DNA of 6,267 nucleotides from Methanosarcinaceae archaeon (lineage in GTDB: Archaea; Halobacteriota; Methanosarcinia; Methanosarcinales; Methanosarcinaceae): NCBI GenBank assembly GCA_020793555.1, contig DQIO01000181.1, forward strand, positions 1 to 6,267, given 5' to 3'. Numbering within the stretch: position 1 is the first letter of the stretch; each line of letters starts with the position of its first letter. Made by a program: the position numbers and the translations under genes. The notes under the pieces were generated by a model, which did no database searches, was not told where the DNA came from, and saw only the letters and a list, made by a program, of their open reading frames with translations. This document shows, piece after piece, positions 1 to 5,836 of the stretch.

Positions 1-201
1 TTCCATGGCCGATACATTTTTTAAATCAAATGAAATTTATCACAAATCGCATCCATTGCCACGTTTAGATAACAAAAAACTTCACTTTTGGATATCTTAG
101 CCATGTGTCAATTATGGGGCATAAACCCTTGACGAAAATCGGTGTTGCAATGAAATACAATCATCCCAAATACTGCTTCAAAACCAATTTATGAGAAAAA
201 C

Positions 202-999
202 ATGACATGGAGATTCATCGACACTGACAAGATCGACGGCTACTACAGCGCCGGCCTGTTCGAATCAATTGCAAAGCACGTTGGCAGCGGCAAGGTTGAC
301 AATACCATCCTGTTCTGGCGCGTCCAGACCCCTGCCGTGTATCTTGGATACCATCAGTACGTGGAAGATGAGATACACGAGGACTACTGCGCAGCCAACG
401 GAATTCAGATAATAAGACGTGTGCTCGGCGGAGGTTGCGGGTTCTGTGATGATGAACAGATACTGTTCACAGTTATCGCCCGCGAGAACGATGGCGCGGT
501 GCCATCAAACATTCAGGGCGCGTATTCGTGCGTATTTGCAGGGTTGACAAGTGCACTCGATTTACTAGGATTTGATGGCGAACTCGAACCTACGCGTAAT
601 GCTGTGTATTCCATGAGGCGCAAGATGTCTGGAAACGCAAAGGGCAGGTTCGATGGTGCGGTACTGGTCAATGGCAGTTTCCTGCTGGATTTCGGATTTG
701 ATGAAATGGACAGGGTGCTCAAGAACCCCACAAAGAACCTTGCAGAAGGTATACAGAATGTGCGGGATGGGATGATAACACTCTCAGAACTGCTCGGCGG
801 TGCTGACTATGACATTGACAATGTGAAATCTGCAATGAAAACAGGGTTTGAGGATGCGCTTGGGGTCGAGTCACAGCGCGGTGTGCTGACGGATTCTGAG
901 GTCGAACTTGCAGAGCGGTTGAGTGAGAGGCACAAGAGCCTGGACTGGATATATCGGTTGGATGATAAAAGGCGACGGCGGAAGAATAGGAAAGCTTAG
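202..999 (+). CDS. Lipoate-protein ligase A family protein (BPL/LplA/LipB fold), divergent
   Basis: This 265-residue protein has the layout of lipoate-protein ligases, cytosolic enzymes that activate lipoate (or octanoate) and attach it to a lysine of a carrier protein. It opens with the family-like MTWRFIDTD, which supports the ATG at 202 although no good Shine-Dalgarno precedes it. Residues 72-78 (RRVLGGG) match the RRxxGGG lipoate/ATP loop. Residues 140-146 (RKMSGNA) match the catalytic-lysine motif, with K141 the candidate lysine. The tail LTDSEVELAERL (229-240) resembles the family's C-terminal helix. The His-Asp normally after the GGG loop is Cys-Asp here (C82, D83), and the usual His-Gly before the TLL strand reads FDG. 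Fold assignment is firm; substrate is uncertain, and lipoyl relay or a lipoate-like cofactor role is possible. The gene is GC-richer than its neighbours (33 of 60 bases at 241-300) and stands alone. The last ten residues are very basic. Confidence 0.82.
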   Translation: MTWRFIDTDKIDGYYSAGLFESIAKHVGSGKVDNTILFWRVQTPAVYLGYHQYVEDEIHEDYCAANGIQIIRRVLGGGCGFCDDEQILFTVIARENDGAVPSNIQGAYSCVFAGLTSALDLLGFDGELEPTRNAVYSMRRKMSGNAKGRFDGAVLVNGSFLLDFGFDEMDRVLKNPTKNLAEGIQNVRDGMITLSELLGGADYDIDNVKSAMKTGFEDALGVESQRGVLTDSEVELAERLSERHKSLDWIYRLDDKRRRRKNRKA

Positions 1000-1022
1000 T
1001 TACAAAATTAATCAAAATACCA

Positions 1023-1046
1023 GCGCGCCATCCGCGCGAAGCGCGC
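1023..1046. other. GC-rich hairpin just after the lipoate ligase gene
   Basis: Twenty-three bases after the stop at 999 lies a run of GCGCG units. CGCGC at 1033-1037 can pair with GCGCG at 1041-1045 around a GAA loop. Alternatively GCGCGC at 1023-1028 pairs with 1041-1046. No T-run follows, so it is not a clear terminator. It may stabilise the 3' end of the mRNA. The structure is seen in the sequence; its role is a guess. Confidence 0.35.
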
Positions 1047-1304
1047 GTATTTCCACAACACCATGAAAATGCATACGATAAATGCTATTTGGAACTTACA
1101 GCATATCCTCACATATAGTTATCGAACTTGGCATGTACACGGGTCGGGGACAAATGGTCTAAAACATATCGCGAGTGGGACTTGTGTGCATGAAAATTGC
1201 GGGCTAAAACAACGGTCTCTAAAAGTATAACTTTAAGTGATTGCATCATTATTACGTATTTTGTGCATGTTACTCTGATTGCGATTGAACGATCTGAAAG
1301 ATTA
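1047..1304. other. Non-coding stretch between lipoate ligase and NrpR-like gene
   Basis: No frame on either strand holds a convincing protein here, and I found no tRNA-like T-arm or CRISPR pattern. In particular no helix-turn-helix coding sequence is visible upstream of the NrpR-like gene. The box AAAAGTATAA at 1221-1230 is the best candidate TATA element for that gene and would put transcription start near 1255, but it is weak. The stretch is otherwise unassigned. Confidence 0.4.
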
Positions 1305-1366
1305 GAAATTGGAAATTGGAAATTGGAAATTGGAAATTGAAAATTGGAAATTGGAAATTGGAAATA
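1305..1366 (+). repeat. Heptanucleotide tandem repeat (GAAATTG)8 plus partial unit
   Basis: Eight consecutive 7-bp units run from 1305 to 1360. Seven are exact GAAATTG; the sixth (1340-1346) reads AAAATTG. A partial unit GAAATA follows and directly abuts the ATG at 1367. Read as protein the array gives a 7-residue period (E-I-G-N-W-K-L), which explains an open frame reaching back to a TTG at 1316; that extension is very likely not translated. Because 7 is not a multiple of 3, gain or loss of one unit would shift any upstream frame and change the spacing of leader elements to the start codon. Confidence 0.95.
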
Positions 1367-2203
1367 ATGTTAATACAAGATTATTTAATATATAAATTGT
1401 ATATAGAATTCGTGACCCGACGTGCACTGCTGAAAAATAATGGACCTCCACTTCAATTTATGTCCTCTAAGATCGAAGACTTGATGTTCAGGACAACATT
1501 TGATCCATTAACTGGAGAAGGAGATGTCATAGTCAATATATCACTAATTGATGAAAAGGACCTCACTGATGTAGTAAATATTTTCAAAATGGCAATTATG
1601 AGCGGCTTATCTGCAAGTCCCTATGTGAAATTATTTCATGAAAACGAGGAGATCGGAGACATAGTGGTTGAAAAAGGAAAAGTAGGGATTGCAACAGTGT
1701 GCAGCATTACTATTGATGGTGTCCTCCTAAAAGCCGGAATTCCAGTAAACCCTATATTGGGAGGTATCGTCCAGATAAAAAAAGGCACCCCAGTTCGTTT
1801 TACCGACATTTTGATGTATGCAAGTACTACCATTGATCCACTGGATGTTTTTGTGTCACAGAAACAAACCTCAATCATCCAATTGCTTGAAACAGGTTCT
1901 GGAAATATCCTTGTTAATCTGCGAGAAGCTCCAATGGCTGCAAGAAACGATATAGAACGTACCCTTTCAGATATGATGGATGCCGGATTTAGCGGAATAC
2001 TGGAAGTTAGTGAGCCTAATACACGCATACTGGATGTGCCAGTTAAAAGAGATTATCTCGGGATTGCAGTAATTGGAGGCACTAATCCAATGGCAGTTGT
2101 ACAGGAGTACGGAATACCAATACAAATCAATGCAATGTCTACAATGATCAATATTGATAATCTTATTCATATTAACGAAATTGCAGCCGCCATAGGGAAG
2201 TAG
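1367..2203 (+). CDS. NrpR-domain (DUF128) protein without DNA-binding domain, NrpRII-like
   Basis: From the ATG at 1367 this is a 278-residue protein, almost all of it one NrpR regulatory domain (DUF128). NrpR is the euryarchaeal repressor of nitrogen-fixation and glutamine synthetase genes; its domain binds 2-oxoglutarate, which relieves repression. Family-like stretches, counted from 1367, include FRTTFDP (about 41-47), [11 protein letters not shown] (52-62), [14 protein letters not shown] (105-118), LLKAGIP followed by GG (120-133) and a C-terminal [18 protein letters not shown]. The winged helix that begins full-length NrpR is absent, and the domain starts almost at once (SSKIEDL). Methanosarcina has a split system in which NrpRII lacks the DNA-binding part and works with NrpRI; this fits best, but decay of a longer NrpR cannot be excluded. 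The start is uncertain: ATG 1367, GTG 1412 or ATG 1460 are in frame and none has a strong ribosome site. The TTG at 1316 lies inside the heptamer array and is rejected. Confidence 0.8.
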   Translation: MLIQDYLIYKLYIEFVTRRALLKNNGPPLQFMSSKIEDLMFRTTFDPLTGEGDVIVNISLIDEKDLTDVVNIFKMAIMSGLSASPYVKLFHENEEIGDIVVEKGKVGIATVCSITIDGVLLKAGIPVNPILGGIVQIKKGTPVRFTDILMYASTTIDPLDVFVSQKQTSIIQLLETGSGNILVNLREAPMAARNDIERTLSDMMDAGFSGILEVSEPNTRILDVPVKRDYLGIAVIGGTNPMAVVQEYGIPIQINAMSTMINIDNLIHINEIAAAIGK

Positions 2204-2210
2204 CAACAAC

Positions 2211-2220
2211 GATTTTTTTC
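2211..2220 (+). terminator. T-run terminator after NrpR-like gene
   Basis: Seven consecutive T (2213-2219) begin 10 bases after the stop at 2203, in the 49-base gap between two convergent genes. Euryarchaeal RNA polymerase commonly ends at U-runs without needing a hairpin, and none is obvious here. On the other strand the same gap reads T-rich (about 2247-2225: TTTTACTGCTATTTC then TATTTTAT), which could end the npdG transcript. Confidence 0.5.
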
Positions 2221-2252
2221 CAGTTATAAAATAGAAATAGCAGTAAAATCGA

Positions 2253-2972
2253 TTACACGAACTTAATACCAAGATCTTTCAACTTGTTTCTTGAAGCGAT
2301 GTTTATTACCAGTGGTGTAAGTGCTTCTACCATTCCCGATGTTTCCAAAGGTCCCACATCAAGCGGACGCAGGTATGGTATGTCTCGTGTAAGATCGAAT
2401 ATGATCTTTTTTGAGTGCGTGCTGTTTCCACATACACCAATATCGTAATCAAGTTCTGCATCAAGTTCTGCCAGAGTATGTGCAGGAACATTGTGGAATG
2501 CCGAAACAAGTTCTGTGCCTTGTGGCAGTAGCATAGCAATCTCCTGTGCCGCACTTCCTGCCTTTGGGGTTGTATAGCAGAAATAATTTGCATTATAATC
2601 TTCATCGGATACATCGATCTTTAAAGTTGATGAATCCGGATGGATATAACAGCGGTCTCTTGCAATTGGAACAACAACCGAGACAATGATCTGTTTATCG
2701 AGTATCGGGGTAATAAGATCAATAACTGACGGGATATTTTCGTATCTAATGGCTAAAAATACAACATCGGCATTTGTCGCAGCTGTTTTATTATCAGTAC
2801 CTTCAATTATGTCGTTGCTGCCATATTTTTTCAATATCTCATTATATTCAGCAGCAGATGCTTTAGCTTTTTCATCATCGCGGGAGCCTATGGTTACTTC
2901 GTGCTTATAGCTCCAGCGCAGGGCAAAACCTTTTCCAATGTTGCCTGTTCCACCAAGTATTGCGATTTTCAT
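2253..2972 (-). CDS. npdG: F420H2:NADP+ oxidoreductase (F420-dependent NADP reductase)
   Basis: This 239-residue cytosolic enzyme transfers hydride between reduced coenzyme F420 and NADP+, linking methanogenic or F420 redox to NADPH-using biosynthesis. The N-terminal Rossmann fold begins at once (MKIAILGGTGNIGKG, G7-G8-T9-G10-N11 and G13). After the second strand comes GSRDDEK (29-35); the Ser-Arg pair matches the NADP-phosphate contacts known in the Archaeoglobus enzyme (Ser31, Arg32 there). LRPLDVGPLE (about 202-211) and VEALTPLVINI plus the ending DLGIKFV are typical of the family's C-terminal part, which helps hold F420. It is slightly longer than the roughly 212-residue Archaeoglobus protein. 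A GGTG ribosome site (2981-2978) sits 5 bases before the ATG, and TATAATTG at 3002-2995 is a possible promoter element. It lies downstream of gdhA on the same strand but behind a terminator, so it is probably transcribed separately. Confidence 0.93.
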   Translation of the reverse strand: MKIAILGGTGNIGKGFALRWSYKHEVTIGSRDDEKAKASAAEYNEILKKYGSNDIIEGTDNKTAATNADVVFLAIRYENIPSVIDLITPILDKQIIVSVVVPIARDRCYIHPDSSTLKIDVSDEDYNANYFCYTTPKAGSAAQEIAMLLPQGTELVSAFHNVPAHTLAELDAELDYDIGVCGNSTHSKKIIFDLTRDIPYLRPLDVGPLETSGMVEALTPLVINIASRNKLKDLGIKFV

Positions 2973-3030
2973 AACGACACCATATTCATTCGAACAATTA
3001 TAGGCGTTGGTTCAATTAAAATGTTCAATA

Positions 3031-3074
3031 AAAAAATAAGGGTGCCGGATATATTGCACAACGTCCAGCACCCT
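3031..3074 (-). terminator. Hairpin plus U-run terminator of gdhA
   Basis: Read on the minus strand, AGGGTGCTGG (3074-3065) pairs with CCGGCACCCT (3048-3039) to give a 10-bp stem with one G-U pair and a 16-base loop. The stem is followed by TATTTTTTT (3038-3031, with a short A break). It begins 41 bases after the gdhA stop. On the plus strand the G-U pair becomes a C-A mismatch and the tail is A-rich, so the element is directional and belongs to gdhA. Confidence 0.82.
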
Positions 3075-3115
3075 ATTGAATATTTTTCAGAATTTTTCAC
3101 TGCGTATTGGTGGGT

Positions 3116-4363
3116 TTAAACCCATCCACGGTCACTCATTGATTCAACTACACGACCAATTGCGACAACATAAGCAGCTACACGTGTGTTGATGTTGTAC
3201 TTCTTTGAAGTCTCCAGCACAGAGTGGTATGCCGGTGTCATTTTCTTGTCAAGACGTTTGTGAACTTCTTCTTCTTCCCAGTAGTACATGTAGAAGTTCT
3301 GTACCATCTCGAAATATGAAACCGTCACTCCACCTGCATTACAGAGGAAATCAGGAATCACGTGAACGCCATTTTTGTACAAAATATCATCTGCATCAGG
3401 TGCGGTTGGACCGTTTGCAAGTTCAGCAACGATCTTTGCTTTGATCTTTGCAGCGTTCTTTTCTGTGATTACATTCTCTAAAGCTGCAGGGACAAGTACA
3501 TCAACATCGAGTTCAAGTACATCTTCATTTGAGATTGGTGTTGAACCCGGAAAATCAACAACTGATCCGGTCTTTGCTTTGTGCTCGCTAACTGCTTCAG
3601 CATCAAGTCCGTCTGCATTGTATATTCCACCTCGACTATCAGTAATTGCAACTACTTTGGAACCGAACATGGATATTGCAAGTTTTGCTGCAAATGATCC
3701 TGCATTTCCATAACCCTGAACTGCAAATGTTGCTTTTGCAAGGTCAATGCCAAGTTCTTTTGCTGCTTCACGGATGGTGATCATTCCGCCTCTTGCAGTC
3801 GCGTCGCCACGTCCTGCCGATCCGCCTACACTTAGGGGCTTTCCGGTAATTACTCCAAACTGATGTGATCCGGTTGTTTTTGAGTACTCGTCCATCATCC
3901 ATGCCATCATCTGTGGTGTTGTGTAAACATCAGGTGCAGGAACGTCTTTTTCAGGACCAACGATTGATGATATACGGTAAGCATATCCGCGACATAATTG
4001 TTCTAATTCGGTTTTGGACATTTCCTTAGGATTACAGATAACCCCTCCCTTTGCTCCGCCGAGAGGAAGGTTAAGAAGTGAACATTTCCATGTCATCCAT
4101 GCTGAAAGTGCTCGTACAGTGTTGATATTCTCATCAGGATGGAATCTTATTCCGCCCTTTGTAGGACCTCTTGCATCATTATACTGGACCCTAAAGCCCT
4201 GAAATACTTTTGTAGTTCCATCATCCATCTTAACCGGTATGGAGATGTGTAATTCTCGCATTGGGACTCTAAGGATCGCATGTACACCGGGATCCAGGTC
4301 CAAGATTTTTGCACAATTATCCAATTGTTTTTGTGCATATTCAAACAGGTTCAATTCTTCCAT
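3116..4363 (-). CDS. gdhA: Glutamate dehydrogenase (hexameric, Glu/Leu/Phe/Val dehydrogenase family)
   Basis: This 415-residue protein is the normal length for the ~45-kDa hexameric enzyme, which interconverts glutamate and 2-oxoglutarate plus ammonium with NAD(P)(H) in the cytosol. The N-terminal catalytic domain carries [12 protein letters not shown] (65-76, K69), WKCSL (92-96, K93), the active-site GGAKGG (102-107, catalytic K105) and PAPDVYT with the catalytic Asp (D145). The nucleotide-binding domain has [13 protein letters not shown] (214-226) and, after strand two, ITDSRGG (240-246), which does not settle NAD versus NADP preference. [17 protein letters not shown] (337-353) is the usual hinge and substrate segment. 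The start is firm: GGAGG (4376-4372) lies 8 bases before the ATG. Upstream are two candidate TATA boxes and a palindrome; a strong terminator follows. With NpdG next to it as a possible NADPH source and an NrpR-type 2-oxoglutarate sensor close by, a role in ammonium assimilation is likely, but this is inference. Confidence 0.96.
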   Translation of the reverse strand: MEELNLFEYAQKQLDNCAKILDLDPGVHAILRVPMRELHISIPVKMDDGTTKVFQGFRVQYNDARGPTKGGIRFHPDENINTVRALSAWMTWKCSLLNLPLGGAKGGVICNPKEMSKTELEQLCRGYAYRISSIVGPEKDVPAPDVYTTPQMMAWMMDEYSKTTGSHQFGVITGKPLSVGGSAGRGDATARGGMITIREAAKELGIDLAKATFAVQGYGNAGSFAAKLAISMFGSKVVAITDSRGGIYNADGLDAEAVSEHKAKTGSVVDFPGSTPISNEDVLELDVDVLVPAALENVITEKNAAKIKAKIVAELANGPTAPDADDILYKNGVHVIPDFLCNAGGVTVSYFEMVQNFYMYYWEEEEVHKRLDKKMTPAYHSVLETSKKYNINTRVAAYVVAIGRVVESMSDRGWV

Positions 4364-4371
4364 TTATTTTG

Positions 4372-4376
4372 CCTCC
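4372..4376 (-). promoter_or_regulatory. Ribosome binding site of gdhA
   Basis: GGAGG on the minus strand, 8 bases before the ATG at 4363, complementary to the 3' end of archaeal 16S rRNA. It is the strongest ribosome site in the window and suggests efficient translation of glutamate dehydrogenase. Confidence 0.88.
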
Positions 4377-4392
4377 AATTTCGAGTTCACTT

Positions 4393-4408
4393 ATTATATT
4401 ATATTCGG
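4393..4408 (-). promoter_or_regulatory. Proximal candidate TATA box of gdhA
   Basis: The minus strand reads AATATAATATAATAAG over about 4405-4390. About 27 bases downstream would place transcription start around 4373-4380, giving only a very short leader that just includes the ribosome site. This is possible but tight; the distal box at 4471-4478 is the alternative. Confidence 0.4.
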
Positions 4409-4436
4409 GAATAACATTTAGTCTATGTTAATCCCG
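4406..4436. promoter_or_regulatory. 31-bp imperfect palindrome upstream of gdhA
   Basis: The arms CGGGAATAACAT (4406-4417) and ATGTTAATCCCG (4425-4436) are inverted copies of 12 bases with one mismatch, around the 7-base spacer TTAGTCT. It overlaps the upstream edge of the proximal TATA box of gdhA. If that box is used, the palindrome is placed where an operator or activator site would be. If the distal TATA box is used, it would be transcribed and could fold as a hairpin in the leader. It does not match the known NrpR operator GGAA-N6-TTCC. Confidence 0.6.
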
Positions 4437-4462
4437 TGGGTCCTTAGGCAATTAGTCACCTG

Positions 4463-4479
4463 CTTTATCATATATAAAG
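4463..4479. promoter_or_regulatory. Symmetric TATA element, usable on either strand
   Basis: CTTTAT (4463-4468) and ATAAAG (4474-4479) form a perfect inverted repeat around CATAT, containing TATATAAA (4471-4478), which reads TTTATATA on the minus strand. This is close to the methanogen TATA consensus. On the minus strand it would start gdhA transcription near 4448 with a leader of about 85 bases that includes the palindrome. On the plus strand it would start a transcript near 4500. Confidence 0.5.
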
Positions 4480-4757
4480 TGATTGGTCAGCAGAGGCACA
4501 ATATGAGCTATTAAATATGAAAAATACCCTTGAATCTTAGACAACCAAACTCAAACGATGCAACAAGAACGTTCAACAGATCAAAGAGCGTTGTTCCGAT
4601 GTCGGGCTTGTGGCGCGCAAGAGCGTGGCACGTTCCTACACCATGAACGCAAAATACAAAACGGTTTTTAAGCGGCGTTATATTTGCAGATATGAGAATT
4701 GCATTGTTGGATTTGAGGTTATAGGTTTGGCAGCAGTGGAATCCGCCGCCTGTCGCG

Positions 4758-4783
4758 GAAACGGATGTTCCGTTTTCTTTAGT
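4758..4783 (+). terminator. Terminator-like hairpin on the plus strand
   Basis: AAACGGA (4759-4765) pairs with TCCGTTT (4769-4775) around a TGT loop, with an extra G-U pair outside (4758-4776). The stem is followed by a T-rich tail (TTTCTTTAGTTTA, starting near 4774). It could end a plus-strand transcript starting near 4500, about 280 bases long. It sits inside the weak open frame 4541-4813, which argues against that frame being translated. Confidence 0.45.
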
Positions 4784-4817
4784 TTAGGTCAATTGCTGTT
4801 ACTTTCTTTTTAGTATC

Positions 4818-4863
4818 GGCACCCATGTACGCAGCATGTACGTATAATTTGCCTGTGGGTGTT
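4818..4863. repeat. Foldable block with an 8-bp direct repeat
   Basis: CATGTACG occurs twice, at 4824-4831 and 4835-4842, separated by CAG. The outer segments CACCCA (4820-4825) and TGGGTG (4856-4861) can pair, and G-U pairs could extend the stem both ways when transcribed on the plus strand. No known RNA family is recognised. Confidence 0.4.
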
Positions 4864-5104
4864 CCTAAGTCGGTGCGCTGACGGCACTGTGCAAAAACTG
4901 ATCGGTCATCTTGGAGTTTAGAAAATTGAAATTGTGCCATATGGTCTATCTTCATAATCAGACACTTGATAGTTGACGTGACACTAGCGTTGGCTTTGTG
5001 ATAATAATTGGATTGTGGGGCGACTTTCTACACAAACTAACTTTTACACCGACAGGGATTATGTTCTGTTTTTGTGGACATATGGCAGAGTCTTCTTTTT
5101 GTCA

Positions 5105-5833
5105 TCACAAGTTTTTCACAACTTCTAAATCCAATATTTCCTTACGTCTTTTCCAATCCGGCATAAGAACATCTATCATGTTATAGAATTTTTCATCATG
5201 ATTTCTATGCTTAAAGTGTATCAGTTCATGTAATATTACATAATCAATACAAAATTTAGGGGCATCAATCAGTTCAGTATTCAGTAAAATTCGATTTTTG
5301 TATTCAATGCAAGAACCCCATCTGGCTTTCATTAATCGCATTGAAATTTCAGGTTTTTCTATATCGTATTTTTTAACCAATTTATAAGTTTGTTCCAAAG
5401 AATCATCAAATACACGTATCGATTTTTTTTTGTACCATTGCTTCATGAGTTTAGATTTTCTGGTCGTGTTATTTTTATCTTTAATAAACAGATTGAAAAA
5501 ACCTCTTTGGCACTTAACACACTCTTCTTTGGATTCGATAACTTTCAGACGATACTGCCTTCCCAAGTATTTAAAAGTCTCACCGCTTACATATTCGCGT
5601 TCGAATTTAGTCTCAGGCAGGGTTTTTTTAAAGTATTCTGTGTTTTTTAAAATCCATGATGCTTTTTTTCTTACAAATTTGTTTACTGTTTCAATTGGAA
5701 CATCAGGATTCGCAGAAACTTCGACTAATAAATTAGGTTTTAAGTTAAGGTTGATATTGGATACATTCTTTCTTGTAAGCGTATATTCGATCTTATGTTG
5801 CCCATAAGTAATTTCGTGTTTTACCATCTTCAT
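5105..5833 (-). CDS. YgjP/DUF45-type zinc metallopeptidase (M48-like), type I restriction-associated
   Basis: This 242-residue protein has the full layout of the YgjP-like (COG1451, DUF45) metallopeptidase family. The zinc site is HELIH at 202-206 (H202, E203, H206), with the third ligand most likely H212 in the RNH segment followed by DEKF. The family signature RWGSC is at 171-175. The N-terminal part (about 20-100) is the usual beta-rich and helical domain ending in the FKYLGRQYRL segment. No signal peptide or membrane segment is seen, so it should act in the cytosol; its substrate is unknown. Genes of this family are often found beside type I restriction genes, and here it follows hsdR by 3 bases, implying co-transcription. 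The start may be codon 3 (ATG at 5827), because AGGT (5838-5835) lies 7 bases before it but only 1 base before the ATG at 5833. G+C is low (14 of 60 bases at 5341-5400). Confidence 0.88.
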   Translation of the reverse strand: MKMVKHEITYGQHKIEYTLTRKNVSNINLNLKPNLLVEVSANPDVPIETVNKFVRKKASWILKNTEYFKKTLPETKFEREYVSGETFKYLGRQYRLKVIESKEECVKCQRGFFNLFIKDKNNTTRKSKLMKQWYKKKSIRVFDDSLEQTYKLVKKYDIEKPEISMRLMKARWGSCIEYKNRILLNTELIDAPKFCIDYVILHELIHFKHRNHDEKFYNMIDVLMPDWKRRKEILDLEVVKNL

Positions 5834-5836
5834 TAC

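Larger units (their letters stand above)
4480..5104. other. Unassigned stretch with possible small plus-strand transcript
   Basis: No recognisable gene. Two small plus-strand frames overlap in its left half. One is an ATG frame at 4558-4671 (37 residues) containing FRCRACG, a CxxC pair that hints at a zinc finger. The other is open from 4541 to 4813, without an ATG before 4643, containing YICRYENC. Neither has a ribosome site or a family I recognise, and both could be remnants of a decayed gene. Local G+C is high around 4600-4640. A terminator-like hairpin at 4758-4776 and a second foldable block at 4818-4863 follow. From 4900 to 5104 I see nothing beyond ordinary AT-rich sequence; no clear terminator for the metallopeptidase gene is visible there. 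Confidence 0.35.

Noticed and set aside
1..6. Start of a minus-strand gene at the ATG formed by positions 6-4
   Set aside because: Only two codons are inside the window and no clear ribosome site precedes it on the minus strand.
1316..1366. N-terminal extension of the NrpR-like protein from a TTG start
   Set aside because: It is encoded wholly by the heptamer array, giving a repeated I-G-N-W-K-L pattern with no family similarity, and an ATG follows directly at 1367.
1305..1366. NrpR operator within the GGAAATT array
   Set aside because: The array has many GGAA but no TTCC on the same strand, so no GGAA-N6-TTCC site is formed.
1967..2272. Minus-strand frames of 101 and 130 residues opposite the NrpR-like gene
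   Set aside because: They are antisense shadows of a clearly conserved protein and show no family features.
3205..3713. Plus-strand frames opposite gdhA, including one of 112 residues rich in Ser and Ala
   Set aside because: They are low-complexity antisense translation of the well-conserved glutamate dehydrogenase gene.
4560..4650. tRNA gene in the locally GC-rich segment
   Set aside because: No T-arm of the GTTCRAATC type and no cloverleaf pairing could be found.
4757..4771. GGAA-N7-TTCC near 4757-4771 as an NrpR site
   Set aside because: The spacer is 7 bases instead of 6, and the bases are better explained by the terminator-like hairpin.
4610..4813. 67-residue plus-strand protein starting at GTG 4610
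   Set aside because: There is no ribosome site, the frame is open further upstream without an ATG, it crosses a terminator-like hairpin, and no family is recognised; listed only as part of the unassigned stretch.
5390..5807. Plus-strand frames of 86 and 125 residues, rich in Phe and Leu
   Set aside because: They are antisense to the metallopeptidase gene; the hydrophobic look comes from A-rich coding sequence on the other strand.
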